From the NCBI RefSeq assembly GCF_002797895.1, contig NZ_PGES01000001.1, positions 1,054,001 through 1,118,000 on the forward strand: a DNA stretch of 64,000 nt, given 5' to 3'. The translations under genes and the position numbers were made by a program. The DNA is from Janthinobacterium sp. 67 (lineage in GTDB: Bacteria; Pseudomonadota; Gammaproteobacteria; Burkholderiales; Burkholderiaceae_D). The notes under the pieces are model-generated. The model was given only the letters and a program-made list of their open reading frames with translations, was not told the origin of the DNA and did not search any database. Shown piece by piece: positions 18,441-27,532 of the stretch (positions within the stretch are counted from its first letter, which is position 1; each line of letters starts with the position of its first letter).

Positions 18441-19496
18441 TCAAACATCGCGCTTCTCCTTGCTATCCGAAAGCAGGGCCAGGCGCGCCGCCATGCCGGC
18501 ATTCTCGCGCAGCAAGCCGTCACGCTCCTGCGCCAATGCCTCCATTTTCTGCTGCGATAATTGCCCGCTTTCGGCCAGCATGTCGAGCTGGCGGTCTTGC
18601 GCGGCCAGCGCCACCTTGGCGTCGTTCAGCGCCAGCAGGGCCGTGTCCAGCTTGGCCAGCAGGGCGTCGGCCGACGCGGCTGCCTGCAGATATTGAAATT
18701 CGAACTGGTCGCGCTCGGGACGCACGGTGGCCAGCGCCTCGCGGTCTGCGGCCGCTTCCGCTGTCAGCCGCGTTTGTTCCGCCTGCAGTTGCGCCAGGCG
18801 CATGTCTTGCTGCACCAGGGTCGCTTGCTGGCCTTGCAGACGCTGCTGCAGCTGCGCGTTATCCTGTTCCAGCCGGCTGATCCGCTGCTGCGCCTGGGTC
18901 CGTTCTTCGCTGCGCTGGGTGGCGGCCGCTTCCTGATAATGGTCGAACTGCGAGCGCACCTGCGCCAGCTGGCGGTTCAGGGCCGCGATTTCCTCGCCCC
19001 GGTCGGCCAGGCGCTGCGTCAGGCCCGCGTTATCGCTGTGCAGGGTAGCCAGGGTGACGGCGCGAAAATGGTGCTCTTCCTTCAATTGCGCCAGCGCGTG
19101 CTGGGTGGCGCGCAATTCCTGGGTGAGGGCGGCGCGCGCCTCCGTCAGTTTCAACCGTTCCGTTTCCGTCTTCTTCAGCTTTTCCAGCGCCGCGTCGCGT
19201 TCGGCGCGATTTTGCTGCATGCCCGTTTCCAGCTGCTGCGCCACGTCGCGCTGCTGCTTTTCATAGACCCCGCGCATCGCTTCCATCAGTTCGGCCGGCA
19301 AGCCCGCTTCCGTTTTCACGGCGCCCGCGCCCTGGAACTCCTCCTTCCAGCGCTTGAGCAGGGGGGCGATGGTGCTCTTGCTGCCCGTGCTGCCCAGCGC
19401 TTCGCGCACGCTGTCGACCGTGGGATTGCGCCCATCGGCGGCGACGATTTGGGCTGCTTTCATAACATCAGAGTACAAAATGCCGGTGCGGGCCAT
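18441..19496 (-). CDS. KfrA-like DNA-binding coiled-coil protein
   Basis: A 351-aa protein. The N-terminal ~70 residues (VMKAAQIVAADGRNPTVDSVREALG, then STIAPLLKRWKEEF) form the KfrA-type winged or helix-turn-helix DNA-binding domain. The rest (about 75-330) is a long Gln/Glu/Ala-rich coiled coil. Plasmid KfrA proteins autoregulate and help position DNA. It is divergent from a tyrosine recombinase across an AT-rich region with two palindromes. Such KfrA-integrase pairs recur in proteobacterial chromosomes, and their role is not established. Confidence 0.8.
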   Translation of the reverse strand: MARTGILYSDVMKAAQIVAADGRNPTVDSVREALGSTGSKSTIAPLLKRWKEEFQGAGAVKTEAGLPAELMEAMRGVYEKQQRDVAQQLETGMQQNRAERDAALEKLKKTETERLKLTEARAALTQELRATQHALAQLKEEHHFRAVTLATLHSDNAGLTQRLADRGEEIAALNRQLAQVRSQFDHYQEAAATQRSEERTQAQQRISRLEQDNAQLQQRLQGQQATLVQQDMRLAQLQAEQTRLTAEAAADREALATVRPERDQFEFQYLQAAASADALLAKLDTALLALNDAKVALAAQDRQLDMLAESGQLSQQKMEALAQERDGLLRENAGMAARLALLSDSKEKRDV

Positions 19497-19523
19497 AAAA
19501 CCACCTATGAACGAAATTTAGTA

Positions 19524-19560
19524 ACGTATTACATAATACGTAATATCGAATAATATTACG
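19524..19560. promoter_or_regulatory. Two overlapping palindromes, probable KfrA operator
   Basis: ACGTATTA-CA-TAATACGT (19524-19541) and CGTAATAT-6 nt-ATATTACG (19539-19560) are perfect 8-bp inverted repeats that overlap by three bases. They lie in the AT-rich gap just upstream of the KfrA-like start, where an autoregulatory operator is expected. Confidence 0.5.
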
Positions 19561-19684
19561 ATATAAATTTGATGATTTTTTGAAAAATATAATTCGCGAT
19601 AAGATCGCTTATCGCGTGTTATGGGGGTGGTTTGCATGCTATTCTGCGTATCTCCCAGTACAAAACCGCGATTTCGCCGCCGCC

Positions 19685-20716
19685 ATGCCCGATTTGTCCC
19701 TTACCAAACGCCGTGCCGCCGCGTCCAAAAGCACCACCGTCGCCCCCGCGCCATTACACGGCGCCCTGGTCGACGCCGAGCTGGCCGCGCGCCACCAGGC
19801 GTTTCTCGCCGCCGCCACGTCGGACAACACGCGCCGCACCTACCGCTCCGCCATCCGCCACTTCCAGGCATGGGGCGGGGCGCTGCCCGCAGACGAGCCC
19901 ACCGTCATCCGCTACCTGATGGCGTATGCGGACAGCTTGAACGCTCGCACCCTGGCCCTGCGCCTGACGGCGCTGTCGCAATGGCATGTGTACCAGGGCT
20001 TTGCCGACCCGGCATCCACGCCCACCGTGCGCAAGACCCTGGCCGGCATCGCCCGCCTGCACGGCAAGCCAAAAAAGAAGGCCAAGGCCCTGCCTCTGGA
20101 AGACCTGGAGTTGATCGTCGCCAAACTGGCCGCGCTGGGCACGAACAAGGCCTTGCGCGACAGCGCCTTGCTGCAGCTGGGATTTTTTGGCGGCTTCCGG
20201 CGCAGCGAACTGGCGGGATTGATGGTGGAAGATGTGAGCTGGGAGCCGCAGGGCATGGTGATCACCTTGCCCCGCTCGAAAACGGATCAGCTGGGGGAGG
20301 GCATCGTCAAGGCGATCCCGTTCGGCGACGGCATCTGCTGCCCGGCCACGGCCTTGCGCACGTGGCTGGCCGCAGCGCACATCCGCACGGGCCCGCTCTT
20401 GCGCACGGTGAACCAGTGGGGACACGTGGGCGCGAAGGGTCTGCACGCGAGCAGCATCAACACCATCCTGGAAGCTTGCGCCAAGCTGGCGGCGCTCGAT
20501 TACGTGCCGGAACTATCGAGCCACAGCCTGCGCCGCGGCATGGCTACCAGCGCGCACCGCGCGGGCGCCGATTTCCAGGCCATCAAACGCCAGGGCGGCT
20601 GGCGCCACGACGGTACCGTGCATGGCTATATAGAAGAGGCGGGCCGCTTTGAGGAAAATGCGGCGGGGAGTTTGTTGAAGGGGAGGAGGAAGGTGCCCGG
20701 TCAGCGTCCGAAATGA
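19685..20716 (+). CDS. Tyrosine site-specific recombinase
   Basis: A 343-aa integrase-type recombinase. The SAM-like N-terminal domain is at about residues 30-120, and the catalytic domain has Arg172 (GFRRSEL), His280-x-x-Arg283 (SHSLRRG), Trp306 (GGWRH) and the Tyr315 nucleophile (VHGYIE). The start at 19685 follows the family; the longer frame from 19580 runs through AT-rich non-coding sequence. No att repeat is evident nearby. With the divergent KfrA-like gene it may form a chromosomal two-gene unit rather than a prophage remnant. Confidence 0.85.
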   Translation: MPDLSLTKRRAAASKSTTVAPAPLHGALVDAELAARHQAFLAAATSDNTRRTYRSAIRHFQAWGGALPADEPTVIRYLMAYADSLNARTLALRLTALSQWHVYQGFADPASTPTVRKTLAGIARLHGKPKKKAKALPLEDLELIVAKLAALGTNKALRDSALLQLGFFGGFRRSELAGLMVEDVSWEPQGMVITLPRSKTDQLGEGIVKAIPFGDGICCPATALRTWLAAAHIRTGPLLRTVNQWGHVGAKGLHASSINTILEACAKLAALDYVPELSSHSLRRGMATSAHRAGADFQAIKRQGGWRHDGTVHGYIEEAGRFEENAAGSLLKGRRKVPGQRPK

Positions 20717-20948
20717 CATGCACAAAACCAACAAGTTGGCCATCAGCCGGACAGTCGTGTCGTACAGTGCCGTGAACGCCTTGGCGCATGGCTGATCGGA
20801 TGCGTCCTTAATATTCAACGGCTAGTAAGATGGCTGCTTGCCGTCGCTGGAAGGCTTGCCCCGATTGCACGCTCTATTGACTATTTGCAAATTTCGCCCA
20901 GTCATGGCTTATCAGCAGTTCGACGGCGGCGAACGAACTCATGGCAAA

Positions 20949-21254
20949 TTAAGCGTCCAGGAACGTCATCGCGGTCGACAATGCCAGCAACTGAAAAAAT
21001 GCGAGATACAAGGCTCGCGATATCGGCGGCATGAACTTCCATTGCAAGCTCTTCGTCGGTGAAAGCAAAGCAGACTTGTTGGTCCCTATGCAGGAAAATA
21101 GTGCCAATAGTGCCAGGGAAAAGAATCTTACATGAGCTGCTAGATCAGGAGCAAAGGCGCAGCCAAAGAAAATTAGCGAGAAAAGAAATAGAGAAAAGCG
21201 GGAAATCTTCTGTCCCAATTGCAGTTGTATTCCATATGCCATCATTTTTATCAT
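20949..21254 (-). CDS. Possible small membrane protein in AT-rich island
   Basis: A 101-aa frame with at least three hydrophobic stretches (FSLFLFSLIFFGCAFAP, FFSLALLALFSCIG, ALYLAFFQLLALSTA). It lies in a region (about 20900-21510) visibly richer in A/T than the rest of the window. No good ribosome site precedes the first or the second ATG. It could be a real foreign gene or an accidental frame. Confidence 0.3.
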   Translation of the reverse strand: MIKMMAYGIQLQLGQKISRFSLFLFSLIFFGCAFAPDLAAHVRFFSLALLALFSCIGTNKSALLSPTKSLQWKFMPPISRALYLAFFQLLALSTAMTFLDA

Positions 21255-21555
21255 TGTTTTTAGTTATGCATGTTTCGCTTCAACGACTGCTCCCGGTAGA
21301 CAGGCCGCAATTCGACAATGCGAGAAAGCCCAGCTCCGTCTTCAGCGCATTGCCATGGAGAGTAACAAATTACCAAACGGGAAAAATCACACATTGTCAC
21401 ACTGGTGCGGGTTGCGTCTGCCCGTTTATCTATCAAGTGCCTTGTTGGCCGGATAAAAGCTATTGTTGAGAAAAATATAGCGATAAAGACAGCACGCCCC
21501 GATCAAACTCATGAGCTACCCCAAGGACGCGGGTGCAAAGCAATGTTCCCCTGGC

Positions 21556-21872
21556 CTAGGAACGGTGACAGCTTTTTCTGAGCCGCCTGGATGCCAAACC
21601 ATACTGCTGAATCTGCTGCGCGCAAGCGCAGGCATACAGGAGCGTTTCAAGACGGGGCTTGATGAAGTCGATGCGCTCCCTGGCCGGGTCGCCAAAGTGC
21701 TCCGCCAGCCGAATCTGGTATCCATTGCGTATCAGCAAACGCAGCATGGCGGGCAGCACGCCGCCGAGCCGGGCAGCCGCTCCTGCAACTGCGCCAGGCT
21801 GCGCCGCTGGTCGAATTCGGGAATTGCCTGCAGCACGTGCCAGGCTTCAGCGAGTGTGCCGGGCCGTATCAT
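21556..21872 (-). pseudogene. Frameshifted remnant of a small gene (GNAT-like start)
   Basis: An ATG at 21872 overlaps the stop of the thioesterase (ATGA) and begins MIRPGTLAEAWHVLQAIPEFDQ, truncated here, which resembles the first strand of a GNAT acetyltransferase. The frame loses sense after about 38 codons (at about 21760). A second frame then continues with plausible protein (MLRLLIRNGYQIRLAEHFGD) to 21556. One indel near 21760 would join them. The coupling suggests it was once the third gene of the MarR-thioesterase operon. Confidence 0.4.
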
Positions 21873-22321
21873 GCGGCCGCTTGTTCCCGGGGGCGGATGA
21901 TCATGCAGGTGGCCGTCGCGTGGGCGTAGACTTTACCGGCTTCGTCGCGGATCGTGCCTTCGGAAATGACCAGGTTGCGTCCCGCATTGATGACTTTGCC
22001 TTCCGCGTAGACCGTCACGTTGAAGGGCAGGGGACGGCACATCTTGATGTTCAGGTCCGTCGTGCCGTAGCTTTCGCCGGCCGGCAAGACCGTGTGCGTG
22101 GCGCAGCCCGTGACCGTGTCGAGCACGGTGGCGGCGAAACCGCCATGCACGCCGCCCATGGGATTGGTGTGCGTTTCATTTGCCGTCGCCGTGAAGATGA
22201 CGCGGCCATGCTCCACGGTTTGTGCATCCATGGGCATGGTCTTGGAAATGCCGGGCCGTGGGAACAGGCCTTGCGCGAACGCTTGCATCAGTTGCAAGCC
22301 GGTCATGTCTTTCGGGTGCAT
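21869..22321 (-). CDS. PaaI-family hotdog thioesterase
   Basis: A cytosolic acyl-CoA thioesterase of 150 aa. The hotdog signature ETHTNPMGGVHGGFAATVLD holds the catalytic Asn/His/Gly region and acidic residue, followed by TTDLNIKMCRPLP. It probably hydrolyses aryl- or short acyl-CoA esters. It is 33 bp downstream of a MarR gene in the same orientation. Confidence 0.88.
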   Translation of the reverse strand: MHPKDMTGLQLMQAFAQGLFPRPGISKTMPMDAQTVEHGRVIFTATANETHTNPMGGVHGGFAATVLDTVTGCATHTVLPAGESYGTTDLNIKMCRPLPFNVTVYAEGKVINAGRNLVISEGTIRDEAGKVYAHATATCMIIRPREQAAA

Positions 22322-22354
22322 GGATAACTCCTGTGGTGGTGATGTGGGGATGGG

Positions 22355-22846
22355 TCAGACGTCCTGCGCAAAACGCAGGCGCGAGGCGTGCAGCAGGAAG
22401 CGGGCGACGACGGCCAGTTCTTCCTCGCTGAAACCTTGCTTCAGTTGTTCATTCAGGCTGTCGAGCAGGGGCAGGGCGGCGGCCAGCACCTCGCCGCCCC
22501 TGGGCGACATGTGCAGGGTGCCGGCGCGCGCATCGAGCGCAGACTGGCCGCGCACGATCAGGCCGTTTTCTTCCATGCGCGCCACCAGGCCCGTGACGGC
22601 CGAGTTCTTCAGTTGCAGCGCCCGCCCCAAGTCCTTGAGCTGGCAGCCTTCCTCGCCCTTCAGGGCAAACAGGGCGACCACTTGCGTGCCGGAAAAGCCC
22701 AGTTCGCTGGTGAAGACGGCGTCTGCCGAACGAAACAGATTCTGGCGCGCCAGGTTGAGCAGATTGAACAGCCGCGGCGAACGCTCGCCCAGCGGGCAGG
22801 CTGCGGCATCGGGGACGTCTGAAGTAGGAGAGGTATTGGTACGCAT
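22355..22846 (-). CDS. MarR-family transcriptional regulator
   Basis: A 163-aa dimeric repressor. The winged helix at about residues 55-115 shows LKDLGRALQLKNSAVTGLVARMEENGLI, in parts, and the wing DARAGTLHMSPRG. It probably controls its own operon with the thioesterase. An imperfect palindrome overlaps its start codon. Confidence 0.88.
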   Translation of the reverse strand: MRTNTSPTSDVPDAAACPLGERSPRLFNLLNLARQNLFRSADAVFTSELGFSGTQVVALFALKGEEGCQLKDLGRALQLKNSAVTGLVARMEENGLIVRGQSALDARAGTLHMSPRGGEVLAAALPLLDSLNEQLKQGFSEEELAVVARFLLHASRLRFAQDV

Positions 22847-22872
22847 GCGAAGTATACTACTACGTATGCGTA
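22840..22872. promoter_or_regulatory. Probable MarR operator
   Basis: TACGCAT (22840-22846) and ATGCGTA (22866-22872) are complementary arms flanking AT-rich sequence with a GTATAC core. The left arm covers the MarR start codon, so binding would block its expression. Confidence 0.45.
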
Positions 22873-22891
22873 ATAAATCAAGCGTCGATTT

Positions 22892-24067
22892 CTAATCTTG
22901 CTGGTGGCGTCCGATATAGCGTGCGCGTGGACGGATCAGCGCCGCGCTGGCGGCTTGCTCGTTGGCATGCGCGATCCAGCCAGCCGAGCGGGCCAGCGCA
23001 AACACGCTCATGCCTGCGCCCTCGGGCCAGCCGAAGGCCAGCTCCATGGCGGCCAGCGCCAGATCGGCATTTGGCTTGGTGTCTAGCAGTTCACCCGCCG
23101 CCGCGCAGACGAACAGGATGGCGTGCAGTCGCGGGTGCTCGTGCGACAGCGCTGCCAAACGGTCCAGCAGATATGCGGCGCGCGGGTCGCCTCGTGGATA
23201 CAGCGGGTGGCCAAAGCCGGCGAATTCCGGCGCGATGGTCATGTAAAAGGCGCCGATGGCGTCCCTGGCGTCCGGCGCGGCCAGCGCCTGCGTCAACATG
23301 CACCTGGCCGCTGCGCTGCCGCCGCCGTGTCTGTCTCCGGACAAGGCCGCCAGCCCCGCACTGAGCGCCATGGGCAGACTGGCGCCCGTCGACGCGACGC
23401 AGCGCACGGCAAAGGTGGATGCGTTCAATTCATGGTCGGCCAGCAGCACCAGCGCCGCGCGCAGCAATTCAGTCTGGTCCGTATCGGCCTGCCACGCCTG
23501 GGCCAGCTGCCGGTGCAGCGGCAAGGCGGACGGTGCCGTCTGGAGCAAGGCGGCGGCCAGGATGCGCATCAAGGCGGGGCCGGACTGCAGCATGTCGGCA
23601 GGCGCAGGCAGGGACGACAGCATGGCCATGGCCAGCATGGCGCGCGCCAGCGGCGGCGCATCGGGCGCGCTGGCCAGTTCCTGCGGCAGGGCAGGAACAT
23701 CTTGCTGGAAATAGTCGCGCGCGTTATCGTCCCACAGCAGGCCGGCGGCCGTCTCCAGAGTCGCGGACTCGGCCAGCGCCGCCGCGTCGCAGCCCCGGTA
23801 CAGCAGCCGGCCATCGAGAATGTGGGAAATTTGCGTTTCCAGCACGGGCAAGCCCCAGTGCATGGCGGCCACGGCCGTCTGGCCGCCCCGCTTGGCGTCC
23901 TTCTTGCGCGCCGCCAGGCGCAGCACGTCTTCCTGCGGATAGCGCTTGCGGCGCGATTGCCCGTTGCTGACGGACGCCAGCAAGCCCCGGCTCACGTAGG
24001 AATACAGGGTGGGCAGGCTGACGCCCAGCAGGCGCGCCGCGTCTAGGGCGGATAAGTCGATTTTCAT
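22892..24067 (-). CDS. Citrate-synthase-like protein with N-terminal helix-turn-helix
   Basis: A 391-aa protein. Residues 1-60 are an excisionase/MerR-like DNA-binding fold (SALDAARLLGVSLPTLYSYVSRG, then RRKRYPQEDVLRL). Residues 80-390 are citrate-synthase-like, with PEFAGFGHPLYPRGDPRA carrying the active-site histidine region. The small-domain aspartate motif is less clear. Such fusions are annotated as citrate synthase family proteins with HTH. Whether they make citrate or methylcitrate or act as regulators is unknown. Confidence 0.82.
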   Translation of the reverse strand: MKIDLSALDAARLLGVSLPTLYSYVSRGLLASVSNGQSRRKRYPQEDVLRLAARKKDAKRGGQTAVAAMHWGLPVLETQISHILDGRLLYRGCDAAALAESATLETAAGLLWDDNARDYFQQDVPALPQELASAPDAPPLARAMLAMAMLSSLPAPADMLQSGPALMRILAAALLQTAPSALPLHRQLAQAWQADTDQTELLRAALVLLADHELNASTFAVRCVASTGASLPMALSAGLAALSGDRHGGGSAAARCMLTQALAAPDARDAIGAFYMTIAPEFAGFGHPLYPRGDPRAAYLLDRLAALSHEHPRLHAILFVCAAAGELLDTKPNADLALAAMELAFGWPEGAGMSVFALARSAGWIAHANEQAASAALIRPRARYIGRHQQD

Positions 24068-24158
24068 GGCGGCGATTGTATCTGTATATTGATTCGTGGA
24101 ATCAAGATTGACGGGCCGCGTGGCGCTTCACTAGACTCATGCCTTTGCAGGAGTCTCC

Positions 24159-24701
24159 ATGAGTACACACACGATTCGCACCCTGCGCCTTGATGACGCC
24201 GCGCCCTTGCTGGCTTTCGAGCAAGCTAACCGGGCCTGGTTCGAGCGCCATATCGACCGGCGCCCGGACGCTTTTTACAGCGTTGACGGCATCCAGGCGC
24301 ACGTCGCGCAATTCCTGGACGAGCACGCACAGGGACGCATGCACCCCTGCGTCATCGTGGACGAGCGCGGCGAGCTGATCGGCCGCGCCAACCTCAAGGA
24401 TATCGACAAGCAGGCCGGAACGGCCGAAGTCGGCTACCGCATCGGCGAGCAGCAAGCGGGCAAGGGCCTGGCCACGTCCGCGCTGCGCCACCTGATCGCC
24501 CTGGCGCAAGACGAATGGCGGCTGTGTAGCCTGTGCGCCTACGCCATCGACGGCAATGCGGCGTCGATCCGCGTGCTGGAACGCTGCGGTTTCGTGCAGG
24601 GAATGGCCGTGCCTGATATCGCCGTGGTGGAAGGCAAGGTCGTCGATGGCCATGCTTACGCGCTGGATTTACGGGCGGCTGGGGTAGAATCTGTCCTGTA
24701 A
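24159..24701 (+). CDS. RimJ/RimL-like GNAT acetyltransferase
   Basis: A 180-aa acetyltransferase of the ribosomal-protein or amino-group type. Features are HTIRTLRLDDAAPLLAFEQAN at the start, EVGYRIGEQQAGKGLATSAL (motif A) and DGNAASIRVLERCGF (motif B). The target is unknown. It stands alone between the divergent citrate-synthase-like gene and the FAD oxidoreductase 23 bp downstream, with which it may be co-transcribed. Confidence 0.88.
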   Translation: MSTHTIRTLRLDDAAPLLAFEQANRAWFERHIDRRPDAFYSVDGIQAHVAQFLDEHAQGRMHPCVIVDERGELIGRANLKDIDKQAGTAEVGYRIGEQQAGKGLATSALRHLIALAQDEWRLCSLCAYAIDGNAASIRVLERCGFVQGMAVPDIAVVEGKVVDGHAYALDLRAAGVESVL

Positions 24702-24723
24702 TAAATAAGCAAAGTTGGCAGAT

Positions 24724-25779
24724 ATGAATCATGGAACCCCAAAACGCATCGTCGTCATCGGCGCAGGCATCGTGGGCGCGTCGCTCGCCTACCACCTGGC
24801 CAGCAAGGGGGCACAAGTCACCGTGGTCGAGGCGGGCGGCATCGCTTCCGGCGTGACGGGTACCTCGTTTGCCTGGATTAACACGTCCTGCGCCGGGCCC
24901 GACCCCATTGCGGCCCTGCGCGGCGGCGCCATCGCGGCCTGGCGCCGGCTGGAAACGCAGGTGCCTGGATTGAAAATGCGCTGGCATGGTGCCTTGTGGT
25001 ATGGCACGCAGGATGGGCGGGTGTCGTCAGAATCCCTATTGATTGACCGCGCGCGCATCGCGCAGCTCGAACCGCATCTGCGGCGGCCGCCGGAACAGGC
25101 GATCTTTGAGCCGGAGCAGGGCGCCCTCGACGCCGTTGCCGCCACGCATGCCTTGCTCGCAGCGGCCCAGGCGCTGGGCGCGACCGTCCGCACGCACACG
25201 CCCGTGCTGGGCTTTGCCGTCCAGGGGGCGAAGGTAACTGGCGTGGAAACGGCCGCTGGCCTCATCGAAGCGGACGTGGTCGTGCTTGCGGCAGGTACGG
25301 GTACGGCCAGACTGGCTGAGCAGCTGGGCGCCAGCCTGCCCATCCACGCCTCGCCCGCCATTTTTCTGCGCTACAAGGCGCCGCCCGGCCTGGTGCGCGG
25401 CATTATTTCCAGCGACACAATGGAAGTTCGGCAAGACGAAGACGGCACCATGCTGGCGGCGGAAGACTACGTGGACGACGCGCCGGACAACCAGCCCGCC
25501 GCCATCGCGCAGCGCACGGCCAGCGCGATCCGCGATGAACTGGAAGGAGCCGAGGCCATCGCGCCGGCATTCGCCTGCGTTGGCTTGCGCCCCATGCCCT
25601 TAGACGGCGTGCCCATCATCGGCTACTTGCCGCAGGTGAAAGGCGCCTACGTGTGCGTCATGCATCCGGGTGTCGTGCTGGCAGCCATCGTGGGCCAGCT
25701 TGCCAGCGAGGAAATCGTCACTGGCCAGCCGGCATCAGCCCTGGAAGCTTGCCGGCCCGCGCGCTTCCTGCTGTGCTGA
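24724..25779 (+). CDS. FAD-dependent amino acid oxidoreductase (DadA/DAO family)
   Basis: A 351-aa flavoprotein. The FAD-binding dinucleotide fold is at residues ~9-40 (RIVVIGAGIVGASLAYHLASKG, split). The DAO-family GVTGTSFAWIN segment follows, and the C-terminal GLRPMPLDGVPIIGYLPQVKG is the second flavin contact. It probably oxidises an amino acid or N-methyl amine. I chose the ATG at 24724; a TTG nine bases upstream is also in frame. Confidence 0.87.
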   Translation: MNHGTPKRIVVIGAGIVGASLAYHLASKGAQVTVVEAGGIASGVTGTSFAWINTSCAGPDPIAALRGGAIAAWRRLETQVPGLKMRWHGALWYGTQDGRVSSESLLIDRARIAQLEPHLRRPPEQAIFEPEQGALDAVAATHALLAAAQALGATVRTHTPVLGFAVQGAKVTGVETAAGLIEADVVVLAAGTGTARLAEQLGASLPIHASPAIFLRYKAPPGLVRGIISSDTMEVRQDEDGTMLAAEDYVDDAPDNQPAAIAQRTASAIRDELEGAEAIAPAFACVGLRPMPLDGVPIIGYLPQVKGAYVCVMHPGVVLAAIVGQLASEEIVTGQPASALEACRPARFLLC

Positions 25780-26241
25780 TTTCTGGGGCACGGGCACGAC
25801 AAATACAGGCAGGATAAACGGCGCGACCGCCTGTTCATCGCCATCCTCCGGCGGGGCCTGCATATAATGTTCGTTGCGCCAGTCCCCGTTCACCACGCGC
25901 TCGGCGATCAGCGCCAGATCCTGCGTTTCGCGCAGTTCGCAGCAAAACGGCAGCCGGCCATGCGAGCGTGAAACCAGGCTGAACCGCAACTGGCGGCATT
26001 GCGCATCGTGCCAGCAGTAGAACAGCATCTCCTCGCCAACGAGCGCGCTGCTGCGCGCCGCGATCAACTCTTCGATGAATTCAACGATCTCGGCCGCATG
26101 GATCTGCGGCGTTTCCTCGTCCGTGGGCGAAAAGCTCCACATATTGCTGATGGCTTCGTGATTGATGTTGTCGGGATCGATCTCCACGAGATCGTCTTTT
26201 GCCATGGCGAGCCAGCTGCTTACAACCGTTGAGTGAATCAT
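25735..26241 (-). CDS. Hypothetical protein, convergent overlap with oxidoreductase
   Basis: A 168-aa acidic soluble protein of unrecognised family. Codon use is normal and three cysteines cluster in FYCWHDAQCRQL and PFCCEL. Its last 45 bp overlap the end of the convergent FAD oxidoreductase. It is 9 bp from a DUF6434 gene upstream and likely shares its transcript. Confidence 0.6.
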   Translation of the reverse strand: MIHSTVVSSWLAMAKDDLVEIDPDNINHEAISNMWSFSPTDEETPQIHAAEIVEFIEELIAARSSALVGEEMLFYCWHDAQCRQLRFSLVSRSHGRLPFCCELRETQDLALIAERVVNGDWRNEHYMQAPPEDGDEQAVAPFILPVFVVPVPQKSAQQEARGPASFQG

Positions 26242-26250
26242 GTAAGGCTT

Positions 26251-26496
26251 TCAGTACTTATCGGTATTTTCTATTGAAGCATCGCCAGCTTGAGGATGCC
26301 GACGCATCCATTCATCCGCGACATCGCCCATGGTTTTGGCGGCGCCATCGCTTATCCAGACCATGAAATCACGGTCCAGCTTGAATCCCGGGCCGCACTG
26401 GCCTAACAGGAAGCGCCTGACGTTTTGCGTGTTTTTATAGTGGGCGTCGACGCTTGTTTGCCGGGTAATGACGCTACCGTGCCAATCGAAATTCAT
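26251..26496 (-). CDS. DUF6434-like small protein
   Basis: An 81-aa protein, FDWHGSVITRQTSVDAHYKNTQNVRRFL near the start and FMVWISDGAAKTMGDVADEW at the end, quoted in parts. This matches the small DUF6434 family (SAP-domain-associated). Function unknown. Confidence 0.65.
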   Translation of the reverse strand: MNFDWHGSVITRQTSVDAHYKNTQNVRRFLLGQCGPGFKLDRDFMVWISDGAAKTMGDVADEWMRRHPQAGDASIENTDKY

Positions 26497-26553
26497 GCTG
26501 TTTCCCTTGAATGTACAGAGCGTGCCATTCTAGATCACGGGTGTCCAGTCGTC

Positions 26554-27444
26554 TCACCCCCTTGGCCCATCGAGCAACAACTCCGCCAGCCTGGTCGTCA
26601 GCCACAAACTCGTCTCGCTGAGCTTTTTTCCATGAATTGACAAGCGCCGCACCGGCAGGCGCGACAGTGCCAGCGCAGGGCAGGGCACTTCCTGCAGATA
26701 GCCCTTGTAATTGTCGTAATTGGCGATATTCAGCGGCAGAATCGCCCAGCCCAGCCCGTCCGCGACCATTTCCGCAATACTGTAGAAGCTGTCGGAAAAC
26801 CAGACGGCGGGGCTGAACGCGTGTTCGCGGTTGAGCTCGGAATCCATGATCAGCTGGCGGTAGCGGGTCAACTCGTTGCGACTCACTTCCTGGCCATGCG
26901 CCATGGCGTGGCCTTTTGCCACGAACACGCCTTGGGCCACGCTGCCGATGTGCTGCTGTTCCAGCACGGGCGAGATGGGGCCGCGGTCGAAGTGGAAGGC
27001 CACGTCGGCTTGCTGCTGTTCCACGTATTGCGCCACTTCCGACGCCGTGGCGTTGAGCATCACCAGTTCCAGCGCCGGGTAGCGTGCCGCCAGTTCCTTC
27101 ACCAAAGTGCCGATGGCCAGGTAGGGCAGGGCTTCATCCAGGGCCAGGGTCAGCCGGGCTTCGGGCGCCTCGCTCAGCAATTGCGCGCGCAGCTGCAATC
27201 GCTCGGCTTGGCGCAACAGTTCGCACGCTTCCAGGTGCATCACCTTGCCCGCTTCCGTCAGCACGGCGCTGCGGCGCGAGCGGTCGAACAGTTCCACGCC
27301 GAATTCCGCTTCCAGCAGCCCGATCGAGGTGCTGACCACCGATTGGGCGCGGCCCAGCCGGCGCGCCGCGCCCGAGAAAGAGCCGGCCGCGACGGCCGCC
27401 TCGAAGTAGCGCATTTGTTCCAAAGTCCATTGCATGACATCCAC
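26554..27444 (-). CDS. LysR-family transcriptional regulator
   Basis: A 296-aa LysR regulator with an N-terminal winged HTH (YFEAAVAAGSFSGAARRLGR, SVVSTSIGLLEAEFGVELFDRSRR) and a type-2 periplasmic-binding-like effector domain. A start three codons in (27435) is equally possible. It is divergent from a GNAT gene at 27533, its likely target together with the exporter at 28231. Confidence 0.9.
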   Translation of the reverse strand: MDVMQWTLEQMRYFEAAVAAGSFSGAARRLGRAQSVVSTSIGLLEAEFGVELFDRSRRSAVLTEAGKVMHLEACELLRQAERLQLRAQLLSEAPEARLTLALDEALPYLAIGTLVKELAARYPALELVMLNATASEVAQYVEQQQADVAFHFDRGPISPVLEQQHIGSVAQGVFVAKGHAMAHGQEVSRNELTRYRQLIMDSELNREHAFSPAVWFSDSFYSIAEMVADGLGWAILPLNIANYDNYKGYLQEVPCPALALSRLPVRRLSIHGKKLSETSLWLTTRLAELLLDGPRG

Positions 27445-27532
27445 CTATCTGTTTTACAGATGGATTTTAACTTGAATGCCATCCAGGGGCGACATAAACT
27501 GTCTTTACATTTTCAATAACACGAGATCCGCC

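Noticed and set aside
19685..20716. Integrase of the dif-located provirus or an integron integrase
   Set aside because: It is 28 kb away, lacks the integron-specific insert as far as I can see, and no attC or att repeat is nearby.
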